Below the pieces are notes generated by a model. It did no database searches. It was not told the DNA's origin and saw nothing but the letters and a program-made list of their open reading frames with translations. The position numbers and the translations under genes are program-made. A stretch of DNA of 64,000 nucleotides from an uncultured Mobiluncus sp. (lineage in GTDB: Bacteria; Actinomycetota; Actinomycetes; Actinomycetales; Actinomycetaceae), in NCBI RefSeq assembly GCF_947087965.1, contig NZ_CAMUES010000002.1, positions 1 through 64,000 of the forward strand, in the 5' to 3' direction. Of the stretch, positions 7,235 to 15,162 are shown piece by piece; within the stretch, counting starts at the first letter, position 1; the number at the start of each line of letters is the position of its first letter.

Positions 7235-7525
7235 TTAAGCGGATTTAGCCTCCCGTTCCTTCCAGTAAGCGGCGCGTTCCTCCTCAGTCATGCCACCCCA
7301 GATGCCGTAAGGTTCATGGGCATTCAGAGCGTAACTGCGGCACTGTTCCAATACCGGACAAGTCGCGCAAATCGCTTTGGCCTGCGCGGCACGCCGCCGC
7401 CGGGTTCCCCCGCGTTCACCGTCTGGATGGAAGAAAGCCGCCGTCCCCAAATCCTTACAGGCAGCTTCATCCTGCCATTCCCAAGATTCAATAGTCGGAG
7501 CGGGGAGATACGTTACATTACTCAT
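7235..7525 (-). CDS. WhiB-family iron-sulfur transcriptional regulator, WhiB3/WhiD-like
   Basis: A 96-residue redox-responsive regulator that binds a [4Fe-4S] cluster through four cysteines and works with the housekeeping sigma factor. The cysteines are in AACKDLG (Cys23), then AICATCPVLEQC with the C-x2-C-x5-C spacing. The turn motif YGIWGG follows, then a basic and acidic tail. FFHPDGERGGTRRRR resembles WhiB3 of mycobacteria and WhiD of Streptomyces more than WhiB1 or WhiB2, but the subgroup is a judgement from memory. A good AAAGGA ribosome site precedes the ATG. It is divergent from guaB, with 261 bp between them. Confidence 0.93.
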   Translation of the reverse strand: MSNVTYLPAPTIESWEWQDEAACKDLGTAAFFHPDGERGGTRRRRAAQAKAICATCPVLEQCRSYALNAHEPYGIWGGMTEEERAAYWKEREAKSA

Positions 7526-7786
7526 TTTCTTCCTTTCCCTCGCGGTGTTTTCTTACTCTTCAAGACTAGGGGGTGTGTCGGCAATCCAGCGTCCTACCAC
7601 AGGACGATTTAGACTCGCCAGACCGTCCTTCAGTAGTAGTGAACCAACTCCAGAACCCAATCCGAGCGGATCACTGGCAAACCCAACTTGAACTGCGATT
7701 CCCACCCTGTCAGCACCGTTAGCGTGAGAGCGTTAGAATAAACATCAACATCGGAAGATTTATTCCCAGGTATTTAAGGAAGGCAT

Positions 7787-9322
7787 ATGAGCGAAATCAC
7801 GAATCCCTTGCAAGACCTTGAAAATGGTGTTGAACCGCGGTTTTTGACCGGTTTGACCTACGATGACGTGCTGTTATTGCCAGAGGTTACAGATGTGATT
7901 CCCGCCGAAGTGGACACGTCCACTCGCTTTTCCAAAGAAATCAAGCTGCATATCCCCCTGATTTCCGCCGCTATGGACACCGTGACTGAATCTCGGATGG
8001 CGATTGCTATGGCGCGTCAGGGCGGCATCGGGATCTTGCACCGTAACCTTTCCATCGAGAGCCAAGCCCAACAGGTGCGTCAAGTGAAACGCTCCGAGTC
8101 GGGCATGGTGACTGATCCTGTAACCATCGGACCCAACGCCACCATTGAACAGCTCGACGAACTGTGCGCCAAGTATCGGGTATCGGGCTTGCCCGTTGTG
8201 ACTGACGACTACGAATTGCTGGGTATCATTACCAATCGTGACCTGCGTTTCGTGCCCACCACCCAGTGGGGCACCAAGACAGTACAGGAATGCATGACGC
8301 CGATGCCGCTGATTACCGGACGTACCGGCATTTCTCGCGAAGAAGCGATGAAGCTGCTGGCGGAAAATCGTATAGAGAAACTGCCTTTGATTGATGAAAA
8401 CGGTAAGCTAACCGGCCTCATTACGGTCAAAGACTTTGTGAAAACCGAGCAGTTCCCGCACGCTACCAAAGATTCCCAAGGTCGTTTGGTGGTGGGCGCT
8501 GCAATCGGCTACTGGGGAGACGCGTGGGAACGCGCTCAGGCCCTGGCCGAGGCAGGCGTCGATGCCCTGATTGTGGATACCGCAAACGGCGGGGCCAAGC
8601 TAGCTCTAGAGATGATTACGCGAATCAAGAACGATTCGGGGTTCTCAGGGGTGCAAGTTGTGGGCGGTAACGTCGCCACCAGGGAGGGCGCACAAGCCTT
8701 GATTGATGCGGGCGTTGACGGTGTCAAGGTCGGTGTTGGTCCGGGGTCTATTTGTACCACTCGCGTGGTGGCTGGGGTGGGGGTGCCTCAGATTACCGCC
8801 ATTATGATGGCTGCAGAAGCGTGTGCCCGCGCGGATGTGCCGCTCATTGCCGACGGTGGTTTGCAGTATTCCGGCGATATTGCCAAAGCCTTGGTTGCCG
8901 GCGCTCAGACGGTGATGCTGGGTTCCCTGTTGGCTGGCTGCGAGGAATCCCCAGGTGAACTCGTGTTCATGAATGGTAAACAGTGGAAGCACTACCGCGG
9001 GATGGGTTCGCTCGGAGCCATGAGTTCGCGCGGGCGCAAGTCCTACTCAAAGGATCGTTATTTCCAAGCCGATGTCTCGAGTGACGACAAGATTGTTCCC
9101 GAAGGCATCGAAGGCCAGGTTCCCTACCAAGGTACCCTCGGCTCAGTGGTGTATCAGCTGGTGGGAGGGCTGCACCAGTCGATGTTCTATACCGGGGCGC
9201 ACACCATTGAGGAGCTGCGCCACCGGGGTCGTTTTGTGCGTATCACCCAGGCAGGCTTGCGGGAATCTCATCCTCATGATGTTGAAGTCACCGTGGAAGC
9301 CCCGAACTATCAACGTCACTGA
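7787..9322 (+). CDS. guaB: Inosine-5'-monophosphate dehydrogenase
   Basis: Catalyses the NAD-dependent oxidation of IMP to XMP, the committed step to GMP. The 511-residue protein has the full TIM barrel starting GLTYDDVLLLPEV, two CBS domains inserted at about 110-230 (YRVSGLPVV and ENRIEKLPLI), the catalytic loop GVGPGSICTTRVVAGVG with the nucleophilic Cys, the flap RGMGSLGAM and the active-site Tyr-containing QGTLGSVVYQL. AAGGAAGG lies just before the ATG, and a TAGAAT -10 box is visible at 7734-7739. A second, CBS-less paralogue (GuaB3) is encoded 3 kb downstream. Confidence 0.98.
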   Translation: MSEITNPLQDLENGVEPRFLTGLTYDDVLLLPEVTDVIPAEVDTSTRFSKEIKLHIPLISAAMDTVTESRMAIAMARQGGIGILHRNLSIESQAQQVRQVKRSESGMVTDPVTIGPNATIEQLDELCAKYRVSGLPVVTDDYELLGIITNRDLRFVPTTQWGTKTVQECMTPMPLITGRTGISREEAMKLLAENRIEKLPLIDENGKLTGLITVKDFVKTEQFPHATKDSQGRLVVGAAIGYWGDAWERAQALAEAGVDALIVDTANGGAKLALEMITRIKNDSGFSGVQVVGGNVATREGAQALIDAGVDGVKVGVGPGSICTTRVVAGVGVPQITAIMMAAEACARADVPLIADGGLQYSGDIAKALVAGAQTVMLGSLLAGCEESPGELVFMNGKQWKHYRGMGSLGAMSSRGRKSYSKDRYFQADVSSDDKIVPEGIEGQVPYQGTLGSVVYQLVGGLHQSMFYTGAHTIEELRHRGRFVRITQAGLRESHPHDVEVTVEAPNYQRH

Positions 9323-9365
9323 GGTCACAGATTTTCGCCTCTGGGGTGCGTGAGAGACTTTGGCT

Positions 9366-10088
9366 ATGCATGAAATGAACCACATGAATACCCCCTGGCT
9401 TCATCAGGAAGTCTTGGGATTCGACACGGAAACGACCGGTGTCTTTACGTCTCGCGACCGTATCGCCACAGTGTCGCTGATACGCAGGATAAACGGCGAG
9501 GATTCGCCGCTTTACTGGGTTATCAATCCTGGCGTTCCCATGCCTCCCGCTGCCGGTCGGGTTAATGGTCTGACTGATGAATACTTGCAGGCTAACGGGG
9601 TTGAGCCGCGAGTTGGACTCGAGGAAGTTGCGGGTATTATCGCGGAAACTATGCGGCGTGGAGTGCCCGTAGTGGGCTTCAACGTCACCTTTGATTTCGC
9701 GATTCTGGAAGCGGAACTGAAACGTCACGGCTTGCAAACCTTGCGCCAGCGCCTGGATGGACAGTTAGAGCCGATAGTTGATCCCTTGGTGTTGGATCGA
9801 ATCCTGGATCGTTATCGGAAGGGGAAACGTAACTTGGCCTCCGTCTGCACCGCTTACGATTTGCCTTTGCGTGACGATTTTCACAACGCACAAGCCGATG
9901 TTGCCGCGACTTTGGATTTGCTTGGTGCTATGTCTGAGCGGTTCCCGGAGTTATTGGAAATGGGTCCGGGGGAGATAATGCAGTTCCAGGCGGAGGGTCA
10001 CAGCCAATGGGCTCAGAGTTTCAACGAGTTTATGTCGGCGCGGAAACCAGATTTCCGCCCGGTGTCACTGCGCTGGCCACAGTTTTAA
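9366..10088 (+). CDS. 3'-5' exonuclease, DnaQ/DEDDh family
   Basis: A 240-residue exonuclease-domain protein related to the epsilon proofreading subunit of DNA polymerase III. The three exonuclease motifs are visible: ExoI GFDTETTG (about residue 17), ExoII GFNVTFDFAIL, and ExoIII HNAQADVAAT with the DEDDh histidine. There is no helicase or BRCT domain, so it is one of the small stand-alone exonucleases common in actinobacteria, whose target is often unknown. Three ATG codons (9366, 9375, 9384) compete for the start; none has a strong ribosome site. It follows guaB by 43 bp and may be read through from it. Confidence 0.85.
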   Translation: MHEMNHMNTPWLHQEVLGFDTETTGVFTSRDRIATVSLIRRINGEDSPLYWVINPGVPMPPAAGRVNGLTDEYLQANGVEPRVGLEEVAGIIAETMRRGVPVVGFNVTFDFAILEAELKRHGLQTLRQRLDGQLEPIVDPLVLDRILDRYRKGKRNLASVCTAYDLPLRDDFHNAQADVAATLDLLGAMSERFPELLEMGPGEIMQFQAEGHSQWAQSFNEFMSARKPDFRPVSLRWPQF

Positions 10089-10133
10089 CGTTGCCGGTTG
10101 CTACGTCAGATTAATAGTAAGGGAGAATGAACA

Positions 10134-10874
10134 GTGAAATCGGTCGAAAGCTCTGTGCCATCGACCTCTCGTCCAGTGGTCAACTTCGTGGCTATGGGCA
10201 AGGGACGTTTTTTTGATATTTTCATGACCTTGTTTGTCGCACTGCTGCTAATTTCTAATATTTCCGCGACCAAGCTCATTGGTGGACCCCTGGGGCTGAT
10301 TTTTGATGGGGGAGCAGTCATGTTCCCCTTCACCTACATCTTGGGAGATATCCTCTCGGAAGTCTATGGATTTCGCGGGGCTCGCCGTGCGGTGCTGACT
10401 GGATTCGGGATTTCTATCTTGGCTTCTGGACTGTTTTTCCTGGTCGCTAAAGCACCGCCCGCCAGTGGGGACTTCATTACTCCCGCTTTTTCTCAAGTTT
10501 TTGGGTTCGTCCCGCGTATCGTGGCAGCTTCCCTGGTGGGGTATGTACTGGGGCAGTTGCTAAATGCTCTGGTCCTGGTGCGGATCAAGGGCCACACGGG
10601 GGAGCGTTTTCTCTGGGTCCGTATGATTGCTTCTACCTTGGTCGGTGAATTGGTAGATACCGTGGCATTTTGCACCATCGCTTTTGCCGGTTTGATTTCA
10701 GGTCCGGAATTCCTCAACTACGTATTGACTGGCTACGTGTACAAGTGCGCGTTGGAGATTGTCATGTCGCCAATCAGTATTCAGGTCATAGGATTGGTGA
10801 AGCGGGGCGAGAAAAATTATGTACCGATCGATACAGAAACTCTCGCGCAGCGTCCCCTGGTGACAAATAGTTGA
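10134..10874 (+). CDS. Queuosine precursor transporter (YhhQ/VUT family)
   Basis: A 246-residue integral membrane protein with about six hydrophobic segments; LFVALLLISNISATKLI, the acidic ILGDILSEVYGF and the Arg-rich RGARRA in the first half are typical of the YhhQ family, which imports queuine or preQ0/preQ1. It ends with a helical pair LVGELVDTVAFCTIAFAGL. The GTG start is preceded by GGGAG. The tgt gene begins 56 bp downstream, so the pair forms a queuosine salvage module. No preQ1 riboswitch is visible in the short upstream gap. Confidence 0.88.
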   Translation: MKSVESSVPSTSRPVVNFVAMGKGRFFDIFMTLFVALLLISNISATKLIGGPLGLIFDGGAVMFPFTYILGDILSEVYGFRGARRAVLTGFGISILASGLFFLVAKAPPASGDFITPAFSQVFGFVPRIVAASLVGYVLGQLLNALVLVRIKGHTGERFLWVRMIASTLVGELVDTVAFCTIAFAGLISGPEFLNYVLTGYVYKCALEIVMSPISIQVIGLVKRGEKNYVPIDTETLAQRPLVTNS

Positions 10875-10930
10875 CCAATCGGTACAGAAACTGTTTCGAC
10901 TAAATGTTCCTAACCTGGGGTGATGTTTGA

Positions 10931-12244
10931 ATGGGTGAATGCTTTGAGGTTGTGGCTCGTCTGGGTCATTTGGGGCGAGCCGGGGTTATCCACACTCCCC
11001 ACGGCGATATTCCCACCCCAGCTTTTGTACCTGTTGGTACAAAAGCGACTGTGAAAGCGCTGATTCCAGAGATGATTCGCGAGCTTGGTGCGTCGGCAGT
11101 ACTGGCAAACGCCTACCATCTGTATTTGCAGCCGGGACCGGAATTGGTCGATAAAGCCGGGGGGCTGGCAGCTTTTATGCATTGGGATGGTCCCACATTC
11201 ACTGATTCGGGGGGATTCCAAGTCCTCAGCCTGGGGGCGGGATACAAGAAAGTCCTCAGTCAAGAATTTGCCGCTTCGTCTCGAGAGCGTACGGCTTCGC
11301 GCGAACACGGCAACCATGAGCGCTCCGGGGATAAACGCAAACTTTTGGAGCAGGCGGAAGAATCCGCCGAGCTAGCCCCTCCCGATAAACGTCAAGCTCA
11401 CCCCGGTTTAGCGCGGGTTGATGACGACGGCGTTAATTTTCGCTCACACCTGGATGGAACCAAACACCGGTTTACCCCGGAAATCTCGATGCAAATTCAG
11501 CACCACCTGGGCGCCGATATTATTTTCGCTTTTGATGAGCTCACCTCCCTGCTGCATTCCTACGACTACCAGGTAGTTTCCCTGGAACGGACCCGAAAAT
11601 GGGCGGAGCGCTGTCTGGCGGAACACGAGCGGCTCACCATAGAGCGCGCCGACAAGCCTTACCAGATGCTGTTCGGAGTTATCCAAGGAGCACAATGGGA
11701 GGATTTGCGCCGCCGCGCCGCACGCGACCTTGGGGGAATGGAAATCTCGGGGCGCCGCTTTGACGGATTTGGCATTGGAGGGGCCTTGGAAAAGGAAAAC
11801 CTCGGCGTGATTTGTTCCTGGGTGTGTCAGGAGCTGCCCGAGGACCGCCCGCGTCACCTGCTGGGAATCTCCGAACCGGAAGATTTCTTTGCAGGCATTG
11901 AAAACGGAGCTGACACTTTTGACTGCGTCTCTCCCTCTCGTGTGGCCCGCACCGGAGCTGCATATTTACCCACCGGCAGGACGAATGTGGCACGGGCAGC
12001 TTTCCGAGAGGACTTTGGCCCTCTCCAGGAGGGCTGCGGCTGCTATACCTGCACAAACTACTCTCGTGCCTACCTCCACCACCTGCTAAAGGCCAAGGAA
12101 ATGCTGGCTTCGACACTGCTGACCATCCACAACGAGTACTACACCGTTCACCTGGTCCACAGCATCCGTCAGGCTATCATCGCTGGTGAGGATGCGTATC
12201 GGGACTTTAAACACCGGACGTTAAGCCAGCTGGGGCGGGAGTAA
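10931..12244 (+). CDS. tgt: tRNA-guanine transglycosylase
   Basis: Exchanges G34 of GUN-anticodon tRNAs for queuine or preQ1. The catalytic and substrate residues are in TFTDSGGFQVLSLG (Asp92) and DCVSPSRVARTGA, and the zinc site is CGCYTCTNYSRAYLHHL with the later His. The 437 residues exceed the usual ~375 because of an insertion at about 104-163, rich in Arg, Glu and Lys, placed just before NFRSHLDG. Actinobacterial Tgt proteins commonly have a shorter insertion here; this one is large. The start ATG has GGGGTGATG upstream. It pairs with the transporter just before it. Confidence 0.95.
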   Translation: MGECFEVVARLGHLGRAGVIHTPHGDIPTPAFVPVGTKATVKALIPEMIRELGASAVLANAYHLYLQPGPELVDKAGGLAAFMHWDGPTFTDSGGFQVLSLGAGYKKVLSQEFAASSRERTASREHGNHERSGDKRKLLEQAEESAELAPPDKRQAHPGLARVDDDGVNFRSHLDGTKHRFTPEISMQIQHHLGADIIFAFDELTSLLHSYDYQVVSLERTRKWAERCLAEHERLTIERADKPYQMLFGVIQGAQWEDLRRRAARDLGGMEISGRRFDGFGIGGALEKENLGVICSWVCQELPEDRPRHLLGISEPEDFFAGIENGADTFDCVSPSRVARTGAAYLPTGRTNVARAAFREDFGPLQEGCGCYTCTNYSRAYLHHLLKAKEMLASTLLTIHNEYYTVHLVHSIRQAIIAGEDAYRDFKHRTLSQLGRE

Positions 12245-12328
12245 TTGTTGCGGCAGGGGAACGCCAGGAACAGGTCTCTGGCGCTGCCAGCCGCCCCCAC
12301 TCGAGGTGCATTTTGGTAGGCTGAATCC

Positions 12329-13447
12329 ATGAATGAAGAAGTCCAGATTGGGCGCGGTAAGCGGGGACGTCGAGCCTATTCTTTCGATCAAATCGCGGTG
12401 GTTCCCTCGCGCCGCACGCGAGATCCTCGCGATGTCTCGCTAGCTTGGCAATTTGACGCTTATTACATGAAAGTTCCGGTCATGGGAGCGCCGATGGATT
12501 CGGTGATGAGCCCGCAAAATGCCATCGCCTTGGGAAAGATGGGCGGAGTCGGAGTCCTGGACTTGGAGGGGCTGTGGACCCGATACGTTGACCCTCTGCC
12601 CCTATACGAAGAACTGGCAGAACTCGACGAAGGTGGAGCGAAAGCCACCGCTAAGCTGCAGGAAATTTACAACGAGCCCATCAAGCCGGAGTTAATGCGG
12701 GCCAGGTTAGAGGAAATCAAAGCTGCTGACGTCATCGTGGCCGGAGCTATGAGCCCGGCCGGCACCCAAAAATTGTGGGAACATGTGGCGGATTCGGAGC
12801 TTGATCTGTTCGTGGTACGCGGTTCTACCGTGTCCGCGGATCATGTTTCCTCCCAAGCAGAACCGCTGAATCTCAAGCAATTCGTGCATCAGGTGGACAT
12901 TCCGGTTATTGTCGGGGGTGTTGCCACCTATACCGGAGCGCTACACCTGATGCGTACTGGTGCGGCCGGAGTGCTGGTGGGATTCGGCGGGGGAGCCGCC
13001 TCCACCACTCGCCGCACCATGGGTATCCACGTGCCGATGGCGACGGCGGTAGCGGATGTAGCGGCGGCACGACGGGACTTCTTGGATGAATCCGGTGGCA
13101 GGTATGTCCACGTTATCGCTGATGGCGGCATCGGCTTTGCGGGAGACGTGGTGAAAGCCATTGCTTGCGGGGCTGATGCGGTCATGTTGGGTAGCGCTTT
13201 GGCCAGGGCTCACGAGGCGCCCGGGCACGGCTGGCACTGGGGAAGTGAGGCGCACCACTCGACCTTGCCGCGCGGTTCCCGGGTCAAAGTCGGCACAGTC
13301 GGCACCTTGGAACAGGTTATGTTCGGTCCTGCCGACAACGCCGAAGGGACCCTTAACATGATGGGAGCCCTGCGTCGTACGATGTCCACGACAGGTTATA
13401 CCGACGTCAAGGAACTCCAGCGAGTCGAAGTGGTCACCAGCTATTGA
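12329..13447 (+). CDS. guaB3: GuaB3-family IMP dehydrogenase-related protein
   Basis: A 372-residue TIM-barrel protein of the actinobacterial GuaB3 family. It begins RGKRGRRAYSFDQIAVVPSRRTRD, lacks CBS domains, and contains the phosphate-binding region VIADGGIGFAGDVVKAIACGADAVMLGSALA. The usual catalytic Cys loop of GuaB is not present: at the corresponding place is GGGAASTTRRTMG. Some GuaB3 proteins have been reported as GMP reductase-like, but the reaction of this one cannot be read from sequence. A TAGGCT box lies 6 nt before the ATG, so it may be leaderless. Its stop codon overlaps the TTG start of the ABC transporter gene. Confidence 0.93.
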   Translation: MNEEVQIGRGKRGRRAYSFDQIAVVPSRRTRDPRDVSLAWQFDAYYMKVPVMGAPMDSVMSPQNAIALGKMGGVGVLDLEGLWTRYVDPLPLYEELAELDEGGAKATAKLQEIYNEPIKPELMRARLEEIKAADVIVAGAMSPAGTQKLWEHVADSELDLFVVRGSTVSADHVSSQAEPLNLKQFVHQVDIPVIVGGVATYTGALHLMRTGAAGVLVGFGGGAASTTRRTMGIHVPMATAVADVAAARRDFLDESGGRYVHVIADGGIGFAGDVVKAIACGADAVMLGSALARAHEAPGHGWHWGSEAHHSTLPRGSRVKVGTVGTLEQVMFGPADNAEGTLNMMGALRRTMSTTGYTDVKELQRVEVVTSY

Positions 13448-15162
13448 GCACCTCCCACGTAGTCCCAAAAAAGACAGGTAAACCCCAGTTTGCTACGCTG
13501 CAAACTGACGCGGGACGCCGCGCTAATCGCGTGGTGCTCGGGCTGTTTTGGCTCATGACCCTTGGCATGATTACGGTGTTTGTTTCGGCGGGGCAGATTT
13601 TGGATTCCTACCTACACCCCGAATGGTCTTTTCCGGCCACCCTTTACTGGGTGCTCGCAATTGTGGGCATCGTCCTGGTATTTGGGGCACACTTTTCGTT
13701 GTCACGGCGCTCGACGCGGTCCCAGATATGTGAGGAAAACCACGTCCGAAAAGTTCTTTTGACCCAGAGTTTTCGCACCGGACCCGCGCGGATGAATCAG
13801 GAAAGCGCTGGAAGAGTCGTGGCGTTGGCGACCGAATCAGCCGAAAAGTTTACCCGGTATCGTCAAGGGTTCCTGCCCCAGGTGCAAGGCTCTTTCAGCG
13901 CACCGGTGCTGATAGTGGCGGCGATGGGGATTTTTGTGCACCCGTTCCTGGCACTGTTACTAGCACTGTGCCTGCCGTTGGCAGCTGGGACGGTGTGGCT
14001 GTTTCAAAAACTCTTTCGGCGTTCCTCGGCGAAATCTGCACGGGCACGGGCAGCTTTAGCAGCAAACTACCTGGAAGTATTGCAGGGACTCACAACCCTG
14101 CAGCTACTGGGGGTAGCAGACCGGACAGGGGACAAACTGGAGAAGGTGGGCGAAGATAATCGGCGAGCCACCATGAGCCTGCTGCGTTCCAATCAAGTCA
14201 TTATTTTTGTACTCGATACAGTGTTTTCGCTGTTCGTCATCACGTCTGTGGCTGCTTTGTCAATGTACTTGGTGTCTCTCGGAGAGATGACCTTGGGCAA
14301 AATGGTGATGGCGCTGGGTCTGGCGATGTTGCTGTTGGAACCGATTGACCACTTCGGGGCGTTTTTCTATGTAGCGATGGGCGGACGGGGAGCCGGGCGG
14401 GCCATCTTAGGATTCATGCACTCGCGGGCCAGCCATTCGGATGCCAGCTGCGAGGATGCCTCCGTAGCTCTTCACGGTTATGCTGAAGTTGCGGGTGAGG
14501 ACCTTCCCGCGGGAGATGCTGAGATTCCCGCGGCGTATCTGGAAAATGTGGGAGTGCGCTACGGGAATCAGCAGGTCCTCCAAGGGGTGAACCTCAGAGT
14601 GTCTCCTGGCGAACGCGTGGCGATTGTGGGGGATTCTGGACAGGGCAAAACCACCTTATTGAACGTAATGAAGGGATTTTTGACTCCATGTGAGGGCCGG
14701 GTAGAGGTCGCCGGGAATACCGTTGAATTGGCGCAACGCTCGGCGCTGGTCAGCCAAAATACCTGGTTGTTTACCGGCACCGTGCGGGAAAACCTCCAGA
14801 TGGCAGCCCCGCAGGCGTCTGATACCGAATTGTGGGATGCTTTGCGAGCGGCGCATCTTGACGCCGAAATCCAACAGATGCCGCTGGGGTTGGACACTGC
14901 CTTAGGCGAGAACGGGATGGGGCTTTCGAGCGGACAGAAACAGCGTCTCAGCTTGGCACGGGCCATCGGGAGTGGTCGAAAAATTTTGTTGCTGGATGAA
15001 GCGACTTCCCAAGTTGATTTGAATTCTGAGCGAAAAATTTTGGAGGCCCTCCAAGCACTGGGACATGACTATACGCTCATCATGGTGTCACACCGCGGGG
15101 CTCTGACCGCGCTGGCAGACCGTGTTTTGCGGGTAGAATGCGGAAGGTTGGTGGAGCGGTGA
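13444..15162 (+). CDS. ABC exporter half, fused permease-ATPase (CydD-like)
   Basis: A 572-residue type IV ABC half-transporter: six hydrophobic segments in 30-320, then an ATPase domain with Walker A GDSGQGKTTLL (about 395-403), signature LSSGQKQRLSLARAI, Walker B ILLLDEATSQVD and the H-loop MVSHR. The permease resembles CydD-type thiol exporters (for instance SAGRVVALATESAEKF), but generic heterodimeric exporters look alike and no cytochrome bd genes are nearby. The TTG start overlaps the guaB3 stop by four bases, indicating translational coupling. Its own stop overlaps the next half-transporter. Confidence 0.85.
   Translation: MSTSHVVPKKTGKPQFATLQTDAGRRANRVVLGLFWLMTLGMITVFVSAGQILDSYLHPEWSFPATLYWVLAIVGIVLVFGAHFSLSRRSTRSQICEENHVRKVLLTQSFRTGPARMNQESAGRVVALATESAEKFTRYRQGFLPQVQGSFSAPVLIVAAMGIFVHPFLALLLALCLPLAAGTVWLFQKLFRRSSAKSARARAALAANYLEVLQGLTTLQLLGVADRTGDKLEKVGEDNRRATMSLLRSNQVIIFVLDTVFSLFVITSVAALSMYLVSLGEMTLGKMVMALGLAMLLLEPIDHFGAFFYVAMGGRGAGRAILGFMHSRASHSDASCEDASVALHGYAEVAGEDLPAGDAEIPAAYLENVGVRYGNQQVLQGVNLRVSPGERVAIVGDSGQGKTTLLNVMKGFLTPCEGRVEVAGNTVELAQRSALVSQNTWLFTGTVRENLQMAAPQASDTELWDALRAAHLDAEIQQMPLGLDTALGENGMGLSSGQKQRLSLARAIGSGRKILLLDEATSQVDLNSERKILEALQALGHDYTLIMVSHRGALTALADRVLRVECGRLVER

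Noticed and set aside
10089..10133. preQ1 riboswitch before the queuosine transporter
   Set aside because: The 45-base gap lacks the conserved C-rich loop and A-rich tail of preQ1 classes.
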